Shown here one piece after another: positions 24,741-36,622 of a stretch of 60,000 nucleotides of DNA. The DNA comes from Membranipora membranacea (lineage: Eukaryota; Bryozoa; Gymnolaemata; Cheilostomatida; Membraniporidae). Every line of letters begins with the position of its first letter. Within the stretch, counting starts at the first letter, position 1. The stretch lies in the NCBI GenBank assembly GCA_914767715.1, contig OU612074.1, positions 699,501 through 759,500 of the forward strand, in the 5' to 3' direction. The translations under genes and the position numbers were made by a program. Under the pieces are notes generated by a model that saw only the letters and a list, made by a program, of their open reading frames with translations, made no database searches and was not told the origin of the DNA.

Positions 24741-26480
24741 TTGACTTCATATCGAAGGTAAAGAGAAACGTGATCCAACCAAAACAATGAAATTCCAGCA
24801 GATCTTGAAAGAATCATACCTATGTTTTAGCTAATCAGTTTTATACTCTTAAGTACCTTCATAGCAATTTTAGCAGAAGTGGATTTTGATTTGCAATATT
24901 TGAACAACAGACTGCTGAAAGCAACAGTTAAACTTTTCAACTATCTTACTTAATAATGTCCACCCTATTAAAGTCATTCAATTTTTTTTTACTTTCGTTC
25001 CGCTTTCAATGAGATGGTGGTGATAATTGGCACCATGTGACTTGACAATAAACAGTCCTGACTATCCTGATTGACAAGACACATGTCACCACGTTAATTC
25101 CTACGTATTTGGTAGATTTTTAACAAGAGAGCACTCACATGAAGCATTTTATTTCTCTTATTGATGAGACAAATAAACACATCATCATCATCATCATTTG
25201 GTTCAGACCTTATAACAGGGTTTTTACCAAGACCACATTCAGGCTTAACCAGGATCATAGATATAATCATTTATATTACATATATTATCATACTCCTTAT
25301 CTCTGACTGTAATATCGATTAAAAAAATTTATGACATGAACAATAAACAATCTGGGTCGACACCGAATTTAAATTAACCTATGACATTTTATTGTGAGTG
25401 GTACACATCGGCTTCACCAAGGCCACGTATTCCTTACCAAGACCAAGATAACCAACGTGGCACAATTACCAATCTCTAACAATGTTCTAAAATAAAGCCC
25501 CTAAGCTCCCTCATCACAAAGTAATGAGGAGAATTCAAATAGCCATCAAATTGGTTTACATTCACATGACAATGCCATGAACAATATTTCTATCTGATCT
25601 GTCTTCGAGTAATGTTAGTCACCGAACAGGTCATAAAAATGTGTTATCAAGTTGTGAGATAATGAAACCAAAGTATCTACATCATATCGAAGAGATAAAA
25701 GCTGAAATACCTTGATGATTTTTAATTTATTGGTAATTAAATGGGAAACTGAAAGTTTGGACGGATTACATTTGGTCTAATAAATATTCACCTTTATCAA
25801 GGTTTTGGTGCTGCTATGAATATAAAAAGTCATGAAATATTTCAAAATTAAACTGTAAATCACTGTTGAGTATGCAAATATGACACTGTAATTGATAGGT
25901 CACCAACAGAAATGACTTGAACAGTTAACTGTGGAAGCAATAACCATATGTAAAATGTTTACGCCCCATTGTTTGGCAGATTGGACAAAAAATGTCATGT
26001 CATCGATAAAATGCAAAAAACTGATTTACCTATAATTCAAATAGAAAGAAAGATGAAAATAGGAATAGGAATTTAGTACAAACAATACACATCGTCGAGA
26101 AAGACAATATGACAGTGAAACTTGCTAGAAATGTTCTAGTAAGTCTTTGCCTTGCCTGCGCTTTGTGTGAAAAGGTGAAATAGATGAGCTGTAATCGATG
26201 ACATCTATCATGGTAACTTCACTCATCATCTTCGTCAAAAATGATCAAGCCCTAGATTAGGGGAAATGGAGTTAAATTTCTGTCATCAGAAACTGTGCTT
26301 CATTGACTTAAGAAATCGTTAGTGCTTCCCTTCCTTCTTTTTTTAAGAATACAGAAAGATGGATTTCTCATTGATAAGTGAGCATTGATATAGTCTGGTT
26401 GGTTCACTTTGTAACTTACAGTGCCGGATACTATCAGCCCTCTACTGAGAAGGAATCAAACCATAATCTCAATCAGATGT
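24741..26480. other. Downstream flank of copy B, shared with copy C
   Basis: No gene. Around 25,720-26,030 the text (GGACGGATTACATTTGGTCT, then GCTGCTATGAATAT, TGTGGAAGCAATAACC) matches 35,750-36,080 beside copy C in the same order. A (CAT)6 run lies at 25,180-25,197. Confidence 0.65.
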
Positions 26481-26489
26481 CAAGATGTC

Positions 26490-26537
26490 AAAGAGCTTTG
26501 ATCATCTTCGGCCTCGTTAGCCTTGACCTTCATCTCT
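26490..26537 (-). other. Conserved 3' UTR block of copy B
   Basis: Reads GAGATGAAGGTCAAGGCTAA, then CGAGGCCGAAGATGATCAAAG on the minus strand, nearly identical to the blocks after copies A and C. Confidence 0.7.
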
Positions 26538-27238
26538 TCATTTATACTTCTGTTGAAGCTTGTCGGCGAGTTTCAGGACCCACAGAGTTGTGTTGTCACT
26601 GTCCAGTTTCCTAGCCTTGATATTCACGATCAGTGTATGTTCAGTATCAGTCACACATGCTATGATGTAGTTGGAGCCGTTGAATAAGACTATAAGTTGA
26701 TCTGTGAATACTTTGACGCAGTAATAAAAGTTGTCCAAGTGAAGTACAGTAGGGCACCCAGGCTCGAATAGCAGAATATTTCGTAACTTCTACAATGATA
26801 AAAATCCAGCAGCGGAATGAATTTGGGTACAAGGTTAAGGGATTGGGTGGGCTAACATATAATTGTGTTCGAATATGGTTTCACTCACTGACTGTTGGTA
26901 AGTCTGGTTTATACATCTATTGCTGAGACAGGAGTGAGCAGCAATCATGTAAAGAGGCAGTACAGTAAAAAAGAAGGATTTCAATGTTTTTCGACAACCT
27001 CACTAGCAATTCTAAAGGAAGGCAATTAAACATATCAGTTGCAGTCTCTTACCATCACATCATTGTCAGTCATGATACCCTCTCCATCTCGAGCCATAAG
27101 GTCGCCCTCTGGTGACAGAAGTATTGCCTCCCTGAGTCTCACTCCACTCTGTTTGTATGTTTTGATTTGGTTTAGGAATCCCTTCACCCATTTGTACTTC
27201 CTTGCAGAATTGGAGTATCCAAAAATTGAGCCCAACAT
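26538..27238 (-). CDS. Profilin-like small protein, copy B (2 exons, 145 aa)
   Basis: Exons on the minus strand are 27,238-27,053 and 26,789-26,538, with a 263-bp intron (GTAAGA..TTGTAG) at the same place as in copies A and C. No frameshift or stop is present. Relative to A it has four changes in exon 1 (V5I, I18V, H24Q, A54G) and seven in the first 28 residues of exon 2; the final 54 residues are identical. Several third-position differences in that identical part show constraint on the protein. The fold assignment is as for copy A. A leader intron (27,259-27,509) separates the start codon from the conserved TATA box at 27,742-27,735. It is in head-to-tail tandem with copy C, 10,458 bases apart. 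Confidence 0.8.
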
Positions 27239-27258
27239 TCTGTGCTTTGAAAACTATT

Positions 27259-27509
27259 CTGAAATAAAATATATGAGAACAATCAGTAACTGGCACACAT
27301 AAAATATGTAATTGATTGGTATTTACTACCATTAATACACAGTAACCGCAACTCTGCAACAACTACATCAAACCAAAATTTTTTTCTAAGCAGCCCAGTG
27401 ATGTCTTATGTTTATTATGTTTCCAGGCTCTATATTTACATTATTTACAAGCAAACACATCAATGATTCACTGAGTGAAGTGTAATGTATACCAGGTATA
27501 GTGACTCAC
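27259..27509 (-). other. Predicted 5' UTR intron of copy B
   Basis: Donor CTT|GTGAGT at 27,510/27,509 and acceptor TTTATTTCAG|AATAG at 27,259/27,258. A similarly placed pair occurs in copy C. Copy A seems to lack this intron. Confidence 0.5.
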
Positions 27510-27734
27510 AAGTTATTTGTGCGGGAACTGGTGCTTGCCTATATCCACAAAGCTGTTTAGAGTATGCTGCCTTTAACGACAACCAAATACCTCTGAGTGC
27601 TTCTTTACTATGTATAGATGCTAATCAAATCTATATATAAATTTTCTTCTACTATGAATAAGCTAGGTGTTATTTACTCTGACCGTTTGGTATGAGCTTT
27701 AATCCTGTTATGGCTGTATTGCCTTAGGACTGAG

Positions 27735-27742
27735 TTTATATA
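27735..27742 (-). promoter_or_regulatory. TATA box of profilin-like copy B
   Basis: TATATAAA followed by CTCAG on the minus strand, as in copy A. Upstream it shares CACAGTGAG and GATTAAT with copy C. Confidence 0.65.
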
Positions 27743-27789
27743 CCCTCACTGTGGTAGAAGTAATTAATCATCTGCTGAGTAAAGCGCTA

Positions 27790-28735
27790 GAGATCAATGC
27801 TGTGTAGGAGCATTTTTATGATAATAACATGTTTGTTTGATGATGTGGATCCAAACTTGTGCGCACTGGGGAAAGGGAAAGTTGGCAAAAAAGATGAAAA
27901 AAGGCGATAGAGAAGAGATGAATACAGTATTTTGAGGCCTGGTATATTAATAGTTGTCCACCACATACAAAGCAGTGAAATTATCAGTATTATGTTGTCT
28001 CCTCTATCTTGTGGAGAAGATAATTCAGAGGTTACCCTGATAAATGGACAACACACAAAAATGAGACACAGTTGAACAAAAGGCCATATTCATGTAATTT
28101 ATCAGTTTTAGTAAAAGTATGGAAGCTCTTTTTAGGCTGGGCGCGCTTATCTCAGCGTAGCTTGTCTTGACCAACTTTGTTCGACGAACAAAGCTTGTCA
28201 AGAAAGGCTCATACTTGACACATCAACTGGAAGCTGTTATGATTGAAATATTTGTGATATCACCATTGGTGCTGGGCGTGTTTTTCCCACCACTAATTGA
28301 CACTCCAGCTGGAAGCAGTTGTGGAAGAAATATCGTGTGATGGTGTGCATATATTTATATATCATTACTTTAATTTAATTCAAAATATACAGAAGCAAGT
28401 TCAAGGCCAGGTATCTGTCCATGAGACTGCAACACATTCATATTGACTGCATGAAATTGATGTCGGTGCATGCCACATTAGGAACAAATTCATTCGAACA
28501 TTCACAATGTTATTATAATACTCAGTTTGAAAAGTTTGTTTGATAGACAGAAGACATCACCATAATATCGATAAAGATAGATAAAGAAAGTTGAATTCCA
28601 CAAACAAAGTAGTAAAACACATGAGATTGTTTCTGCAAAACAGTAGCATTCCTGATGACTGACTTTAAATCAAGAATTCTGACTTTTTAGCTTACTTGGC
28701 CTCTGTATCATAAAAATTAGAAACTGTTCATCAAA
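27790..28735. other. Spacer between the B and C duplicons
   Basis: No gene. Similarity to the region upstream of copy C (GATAATAACATGT near 27,820 and 38,277) ends near 28.05 kb. An imperfect hairpin lies at 28,165-28,203, with CTTTGTTCG and CGAACAAAG paired around one base. Confidence 0.5.
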
Positions 28736-28756
28736 CCCCCCCCCCCCCCCCCCCCC
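28736..28756. repeat. Poly-C run
   Basis: About 21 consecutive C residues next to the edge of a minus module-2 repeat. The length may be unreliable in an assembly. Confidence 0.9.
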
Positions 28757-30190
28757 GCCAAGGTTGAAGGTTAACTAGACACTAGAAGCTTCTGTGCGCG
28801 TGAGTCTCGTTTGCTTGTTTGCATAAGATATGGCAATTTATAAACAATAGTATTTTAACCTCATGATGGACATTCCAATGTCAATGCATCAGTTAATTGG
28901 CTTGGCAAGCTAGAAGGAAAAAAACTATACCATAATAATATAGATTTATTGTGCACGTGAGTTTCATTTGCATGACTGATATTTGCATAACCACACATTA
29001 CATTTATGATGTGCTTTCTGTCACATAAATGATGTTATGTAAACATAATCAATCAATTCATTCCTCCATTGTAACCGGCCAATATTTGGACAGCTACCAA
29101 TGATTATTCCAAATTTTTGATTCTCACTGATTTACATATGCATGTGAGTGTCAGTTACATGACTGATGGCATAAATATCTACTTGTGTTCTTACTGCACA
29201 TTGTATGTTTAATGGGCATTCCAGTTGATTGTGCAAAGTATGGTGTGTCTCCCAGTCAAGAGAAAAATTATGTAAGCATTTCAATTGTAAATTTCCATCA
29301 CAACTTCGCCAGGAATATTCTATTGCATATTTCGTTCTATTCAAAAAATGTTCCTGTTCTGGTGTTTGGATGCCTTAGAAGACTACAAGATGAGATCAGA
29401 CTCCTGCAAATCATATACAGAAAAGTATCGATACTGTTGAATTGGTAATCTGTGTTGTTTTTGCGTTTTACTGGTTAAAATACTGACAAAAAATACCATC
29501 CAATGTAGATAACCTCAACCTACCATCACATTGGGGTCCTAGATGATTCAAAGTTAGACCCGAGAGTTGACACCGCAGTGCCTAAAATCTGTTTTCTTAT
29601 GTTTTTATGCAATATTTAACTAGGACAATGAGTGATGTTTTTTCTGTACAATCGTCAAACAATCTAGATGTTTTTACTGATAGCCTCTTGGCTGAAATTT
29701 TGTTTCCGAAGTAATTGATACCCTGTGCCAATAATGAATAATAATAATCAAGACAAGTCAAATTTAAACACGCTGTGCACGTGAGAGTTGTATGCTGGCT
29801 TACAAAACTGAAGATATTTAAAACAATTTAATTAAGTGCCCTTCTGGTACATGTATATATATACACAATCCATGAGCTAATGAGAATGTAGGAAACAAAA
29901 TGAGAAAAAATTATGTAAAATTCATATTTCCAGGTCTCTCCTGTTTGAACATAGCCAAGGGTTTTTTTTTGTTATTTATTCTGTTTAAAAAAGGATCAGT
30001 GCTCAGGAATTTTTTGGGTTGCCATGCGTTTATAGGCTAGACCAAACACCTGATCGGCCTATACTAAGAATTTTGACCACAGACAAATGACTATTCAAAA
30101 TGGTTTCTGATTTGCACTTATTTACATGAAAACATGAGAAATTGATTAAATTAATTGTGCCAATAATCTCGTCCCAGCATCAGGTCCTGA
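28757..30190 (-). repeat. Module-2 repeats, minus copies
   Basis: GTGCGCGTGAGTCTCGTTTG (28,795), GTGCACGTGAGTTTCATTTG (28,952) and a degraded GTGCACGTGAG near 29,776, with CTTCGCCAGGAATATTCTAT (29,303) and CATAGCCAAGGG (29,951), mark several degenerate minus-oriented copies in series. No coding sequence was recognised. Confidence 0.65.
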
Positions 30191-30579
30191 TCCTAAATAA
30201 TAATTAAAGGGATCACTCCCCTACTCTGACATGATTAGCACTTGTTATGGATCCCTTTTTGTTTACATTGCAGTTAGATCGCCTGAAGTATATGGCCTTA
30301 TATTAAGTCACTACTACCCAATCAGTAGTATAGGCTACTGAGCCTTCATCCACCATTATTGTCTTGCTTAAAAAAACTTTATTTATCAGCAATCAATGGA
30401 AATATAATAATATCAGTCGATGATTGAAAACAAGGTTAAAGAGTGGAGATGAAAATGTAAATAAAAAACAAATGGATGTACTTTCTTTAGCAGCCAATCC
30501 AATATATTTCCTCAATTTTACATTGGGAGGGGTTTTATCATCTGAGTAGTCACACTAAATAGCGATGAATGACATTGCC

Positions 30580-32470
30580 TACAGGAAAGAAACCTAACAG
30601 AAATGAAGCTCATTTTTTTATAAGCATGGATAATTGGGATAATCCATAAGCTGTAAAGCCCTCATATCAATTTCACATTTGATGATCCAGCACAAAGACT
30701 CTTAAATCTCTGGAATAAAGTTCTACACTCTACCTGGTACGGTGAGTGATTAAATGCATCCAGTTAAATGTCACTAATTGACTTAAAATCTACTGTGACA
30801 CAAACAGATTTAGTTTGCTGTTGCCTGGAAATTCTTTTTATAGAATTGTTCGGTTCCTACACCCTTCCGTAATCAAGGATCAGACAAATGCACTGAATAG
30901 CTCAATCCGTCGACAAACAACATAAATATTTTTGAAACCAATATTCAGATGGGCAGACAGATTATTTAATCCTGATTTTAGCAGTTTTTCCATCCTATAA
31001 TCAGCTATCTGTTACATGGTACTAAGCTCAATCCATCATGTGGTCATAGCAGAGTTAAAACCCAGAAGTTAGTGTGGTGAGATATGTGTTGCCTCAGTGA
31101 CAGGCAAGAGAGTTACACTTGGGACCCAACGTTCCAAGTAGTCTATGCACTGCACTGCAGGAAAATATATGTTTCACTATTCAATTGCAGGACTGCAGTG
31201 TTTTTGTCTGGCAGACGAAGTATCAACTTTTAGGAATCTGGGTTTGTTGGGATGTCAGTTATGTAGCAGAGAGAACCATTTGAGAGCTTGCTTAGGAGCC
31301 TCAAACACTTCCAGAAAATCCTTGCATAATAAGAGAGAAAATACAGGCAGGTTGTAGCCTGATGACGACACAGTCCAAAGTATTTCAATTGTATTAGTTT
31401 GTGTACGTGTACTATATCGGGCGCAATGTTATTTGTGTAATATTCAGCATTTTTTTTGTTCTCTATTTTTTGTTTTAGTAATCAAAATTTAGTAGGTAGG
31501 ACTGAAAATGAAAAGCAATAGAAACAAAAGGAGCGCCAGGTTGTCCGAGACTAGAGTTGAGGCAAGGCCATCTTCCATGCGGCCATCGCAGATCCAGGCC
31601 CCTCACGGAGCCGGAGTCAATACTTCATCCCAGAGGTGGGCCGCCAGGGCTCCCTTAAAAGCCTGCTCAGGAAGATCAAGCATACCCAGAGCATAGCCAG
31701 ATACCAGCTCAACACTAGAGTGGAATATCGATCTCCTCCCCTTTTCGGTTTTCATTTGAGGTAGTTTTAAAAATTTTGAATTTGTTTCTAGTATTAAAGT
31801 AATAGTCAATTTTCTGAGTTTTCAATAGATTTTCTTCATTATTTAGCAGATTATACATAAAAATAATTAAGCAATACTTGAAAAACATCTTTATAGGCAT
31901 AGTTTTGGACTCTTGAAATTTATATGTGATCAGAGTATTTGGTGCTTTTTAAAAATAACTCTCAGTGCCTATTTTTGGCATACTAAAACTTACATCAAAG
32001 CGGCATCGGAAGCGTGACCCCAGAAGTCCAGTCCACATAAAAGGTGGGGGGGGGGGGTTAAATGAAAGTATAATAGACATTGATCATCATTTTTTTGTCT
32101 GAATATTGAAGCATCATGACAAGGAAATCATGTTGATAATGATGGCAGCATGGAAGTTCATCCTTAAATTGACGAATTGACGTTTGCAATGTTTTTGCTG
32201 ACTGTCTCAAAAACTTCCTCTAAAGTCTTGAACAATTACGGAAAGCTAAGTATCATGTAGAGGCAGTTTGTTGCCTGATGATGACACAGTACTAAACATT
32301 TACCTGCATCAGTTTGCTTACTAAGCTAAATTGCTGCTCTGATTACTGTAAAACATGATGGTTTGTATTATAAGATCTTTACATAAAAGCTTTGAATCAA
32401 ACAACAACGGTAATTTATCATTTCTTGGTAATACATTTGTGACGGGATAACCACATTTGGTGTCCTGACC
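30580..32470. other. Gene-free stretch with a GC-richer patch
   Basis: The first part repeats the 15.2 and 18.6 kb sequence. A patch at about 31,520-31,740 is richer in GC and open on both strands (62 and 68 codons), but matches no family I know; a decayed mobile-element fragment is possible. GCCTGATGACGACACAG (31,357) and GCCTGATGATGACACAG (32,273) hint at a direct repeat bracketing about 0.9 kb. A 12-base poly-G run lies at 32,046-32,057. Confidence 0.4.
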
Positions 32471-32479
32471 CTTCTGTAA

Positions 32480-33640
32480 ACAATATAATTTAAGGCAGTG
32501 AGAGACAATTAGTTCATTATAGTATGATTATCTCATGCTTCATCCTGGTGCCCTTATCTCATTAAAGATGAGCCTCAGTTTGACAAACCATTTCCTACTG
32601 ACATGGTGACATGGCAATCACATATCAATCATCTAAGCTAAACAAAACAAAATCCTGTTATTAGCTCCTGGAAGATGGTAGCAGCACAAAATAACAATGA
32701 CATTAGTAGAGAATTAACTGAGAACAGCACTCTTATTATTATACTTTTCCTCTACACTGTTAGAGCAAGGATATTATGAATACATCCTGTTTTGTAAGCC
32801 GTTATTGAACATTATTCTATTCTATATTGTGCAGACTTGCTTAATTATGTCCTTCCCAATGAAATAAACTAATCTTAGAAAACTGAAACTAAAAAGGTCA
32901 TTGACTGAGTCCTCAATTAAAACAAAATACTGTTATTAACAGCTGGTGGATGGAAGCAGCACCAAACAACAAAGGGATTAGTAGAGGATTATCTGAGCAC
33001 TATTATCATTTCCTATACATTGTTGTTAGAGCAATGATATAATCACTATAATATCCTGTTTTGAAAGCTGTTATTGGAAATTCTTCTAGTGTTCAGACTG
33101 GCTTAATTAGCTCCTTTTTGAAACAAATAACATAATCATAGAAAACTGAGACTAAAATGAATGTGAAACCCTCCAAACCCCAGGCCAACAATTAAGGGAC
33201 TGGGTGAATTTTTTAGAACTCGCCATTGGAGTCAGGCAAAGTGCAAGCTTCTGTCTTTTTTTGGCTTGTTGCGAAGCTCTTTACTGGTCTATTTTAAGAC
33301 GAAATTTTGTACCATTCGAAGAAAGAGGGTCTACATCAGGTGCTCCACCCAGTGTTAGTCACAACACTGCTAGTACTGTCAGCTAGCAGCTTACCTCAGA
33401 AATTTTGTCACTATTTTTTAACATTTTTTGGTCTGAAATTCTGATCGTTCTATGGCCATCGTTGCACGTTGCATATGACATTAAAAGGTCTCAAGGAAAA
33501 ACAGGAAAATTAAACAAAAGGGTGTTGTATCTTTGCAGCCGCTTAAAATACAATTAATTTCCACATCTTGCATAAATTTCTACTACCGTTGATTAATGAC
33601 CACCTTCTAATAGAAATTACATCACTTTAGGTCATTGTAT
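32480..33640 (-). repeat. Module-1 repeat, minus copy in the C duplicon
   Basis: Contains GATTATCTCATGCTTCATCC (32,526), a part duplicated within itself (GAAGCAGCACCAAACAACAA near 32,955 and GTAGCAGCACAAAATAACAA near 32,678), the reverse complement of the GGGTGGAGCACCTGATG landmark (33,343) and ACAAAAGGGTGTTG (33,514). Confidence 0.7.
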
Positions 33641-35613
33641 ATATGCTACAGACTATGTTATTGCCCATCTGTCGAACAGTGACCTCTGAGTGAAAAAAAC
33701 TATGTAAAGGCATGTTACGTGGCCTCATAGCAGTGTGATGTGTGGACTTAATAGCGAAGGGAGATGTAAGTCTGTTAGAGAGATCACCTGAAATTTTAAA
33801 GTAGCTAATCAATGCAGTAACATGTTTGAGGGTTTATTTTAAGACTCCATTCTAAGTTTCAAACAAACTTGATGATTCTGAAGAGACTTTATAGCAATAT
33901 AAGAAAACCCATTCAACTATACACTAATGGTTACTACACATTGACTACACAACACACGGCATTTTTCCAGCTGACCTTGCCAATAATCTTGATGATCCCT
34001 TGCCAGTGGTTCTGTATTATGACTTGATTCAGACTATTGTCACCCGATCCATTCCAGTAACAATGCAGTGCAGTAGCAATTGTATAAACATTTACTATCT
34101 GTTAGCTTTTTGAAGCAACAGTCCGACTATTAACCATTTTATCTCCTAATTGTAATGCAGCTTTAAGTCAGTTAATGGTGATAATCAGAAGCATGTGATA
34201 TAAACAATAAACAATTCCGATTGACAACACCCATGTCACCAACGTTAATTCTTACGTATGAGGTTTGGTTCAGCCCTTTAAATAGAGATGTTCACCAAGG
34301 CCAGATAGGTCCTACCAGGACCTAGTTTCTAATACCATTCATTTATAGAACAAAGTTGGCCAATGTGACTATCTCTAATGTTCCAGAATAAGATGCTTAA
34401 TGTTTCCTCATCACCAAAGTATGAAAGGAATTCCAAAAACAATCAAAATTGTTTACCATTTGCATCATAATGACATCACTTATATCCTACTACCTATTGT
34501 CTAGTAGAGAATAGTGTGTCACATTCATGACACTCACTTCACTAATCGGTCAGATACCCTTTAACGTGATTTATCCGTGGGTAATATTACTGAGTTACTC
34601 ATCTAGAGCTCAGATAAGACTGGTAGATAAACTCCTCATAACGTTCTGAGTCAATGTTCACATTGTGAGCGCGGAGTAATGAGGGTATGAAATTATAGTC
34701 CCTAATCAAATCTTACTCCAGACTTTTTATTCAAACTGAAAGGCAGGTTGTCCATTTTCCCAATAACTTGACCGATTTGAGCATGAATAACTCAGGGGAT
34801 TAATGTCTGGTCTTAACCACATATAATCATTTGTTCAATACCGAGAAGGGATATGATAACATTCCTAATCCCTGGCTAATACGCTCAAATATGTTACAGA
34901 AAACTCAGCTTTTTTAAAAGTTGATGAGGTGGAAACCTGAATTATATGATTTTAATTTTACTATTTGTTGTACTCAATAGTTACAGTAATAACCATTAGT
35001 GGAGAATTCCAGCGCTGTCAGCTGCCAGCACTAGTTCATAAACAATGCTCCAAAAAGCAGAATGAAAATTGTGATTTTTGCTTGGTGTTGAAATGGTCAC
35101 AAATATACAGGGCTGCCAACACAACTCTTTTGAGTGTAGATCTGCTCTTTTTCCTGTTCTACTTTCAACTCTTCAACTTTTTTTCAAAAAGTCATGGGAA
35201 TCTTGTTTAAGTTTGAACTCATGCCTTTTATTTTTAACTTCCATACCCAATCAATACTTATTCAGATTCAACCTTCCAAGCTAGGATTACAATTAACAAG
35301 CACTGTGTTATAAATTTTTGATTATGGTCTCGTTGAAAAACAATTCTTGCCCCCTTCTTCACCCTCCTCGTATGGACCTTATGCCCTACATAACTGTTGA
35401 GCCATCTATACATAAAAAAAGACTACTCTTACAACAACAATTGTTGGCAGCATTGGATTTATGGTGCATATGAGAAAGAGGGAAATGTTTACTCCTGGTG
35501 TAGTGCTCAATATCTATTTACCATAACTCAATATCCTTCCCTTTATTAATATACCTATTACGATCCGAATATAATTAGCATACCAATGGCAGTTGGTCAG
35601 AGACAACCAAAGA

Positions 35614-35646
<33 letters not shown>

Positions 35647-36430
35647 GATTAAAGGGATTTCGTTCATTGGTATAAGCCGTTATATGTATAGATATATATA
35701 ATTAATGCGATTAAGGCTGAGAGAATGTGAAATATCTTAATGTTCTGATGTTTAATTTATTGGCAATTAAATGGCAAGCTTATACATTGGACGGATTACA
35801 TTTGGTCTAATAATTATACAGCTCCACCAAGTCATGGAGCTGCTATAAATAATAAATATAAACAGTCATAAAAATATTACAAAATATAATGATAAATCAC
35901 CAATGACTAAACGATTGTTCAAATATGACACCATAATTGATAGGTTTGGCAGGTTTGAAGAAACCAACTGAAATGATTTTGACAATTTGCTGTGGAAGCA
36001 ATAACTCCAAGTCAAATGGCTACGCCCTGCTGTGTGGCAGGTTGGACCAAAACTGTCATGTCATTCATAAAATGCAAAACCGTGCATTCAAAAGACAAAA
36101 GTTCTGGCAGTCAAATCTGAATATCTGGACAAAGGAAAATCTCCGACAATCTCAAATGTAGGACACAAAACTGAGACTTATAATGGTCACTCAAACTAGT
36201 CAGGAAGGCTCAAGTAAGACCTAAACTCATCTGCAACTGTATCTTCTCAGTAAAAGCTGAGAGATTAGGCTATAAGGCCTATTCCATAATCTAATATTTA
36301 TCATGGAGATTTGATTCATCTTTGTCATTGAAAAAGGTTAGCCGAAAGGTGAGAGAAGCACAGGTAGTGACATGTCAACTGCAGCAGAGGTAGCTTTCTG
36401 ACTTTACAAATCTTCAATACTAGTGTTTCC
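33641..36430. other. Downstream flank of copy C
   Basis: No gene. GACAACACCCATGTCACCAA, then CGTTAATTCTTACGTAT (about 34,225) matches 25,074-25,113 beside copy B. A TA microsatellite lies at 35,620-35,646. Landmarks at 35,750-36,080 match copy B's flank. Confidence 0.6.
35620..35646. repeat. (TA)n microsatellite
   Basis: Uninterrupted TA run of about 27 bases. Confidence 0.9.
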
Positions 36431-36574
36431 TATCTTTTCATGAAGATAGACACTCTGCACGCTAGGTGATGACTCAGAATTGTTATGTTTTGGTTGACTT
36501 TCCTTGGAAATCCAATTGTAGGGCACTTCTTCGCTCTCTGCTGAAGAGAAACCACAACCTCAGTCAGCGGTGAC

Positions 36575-36622
36575 AAACAGCTTTGATCATCTTCGGCCTC
36601 GTTAGCCTTGACCTTCATCTCT
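36575..36622 (-). other. Conserved 3' UTR block of copy C
   Basis: On the minus strand it reads as in copy B. The ATG in the block opens a 62-codon frame here, but the frame ends at different places in A and B, so I treat it as untranslated. Confidence 0.65.

Noticed and set aside
27066-27362. Minus-strand open frame of 98 codons over exon 1 of copy B
   Set aside because: It is an alternative frame of the profilin-like exon and its 5' UTR intron; the conserved frame is the 62-codon one shared by all copies.
31508-31809. Overlapping open frames on both strands in a GC-richer patch
   Set aside because: Neither frame resembles a known protein; I keep the patch only as a possible mobile-element remnant.
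36430-36618. Downstream frame MKVKANEAEDDQS after copy C as a second protein
   Set aside because: The start is conserved in all copies but the frame ends after 17 codons in B and differs in A, so it is better read as a conserved 3' UTR.
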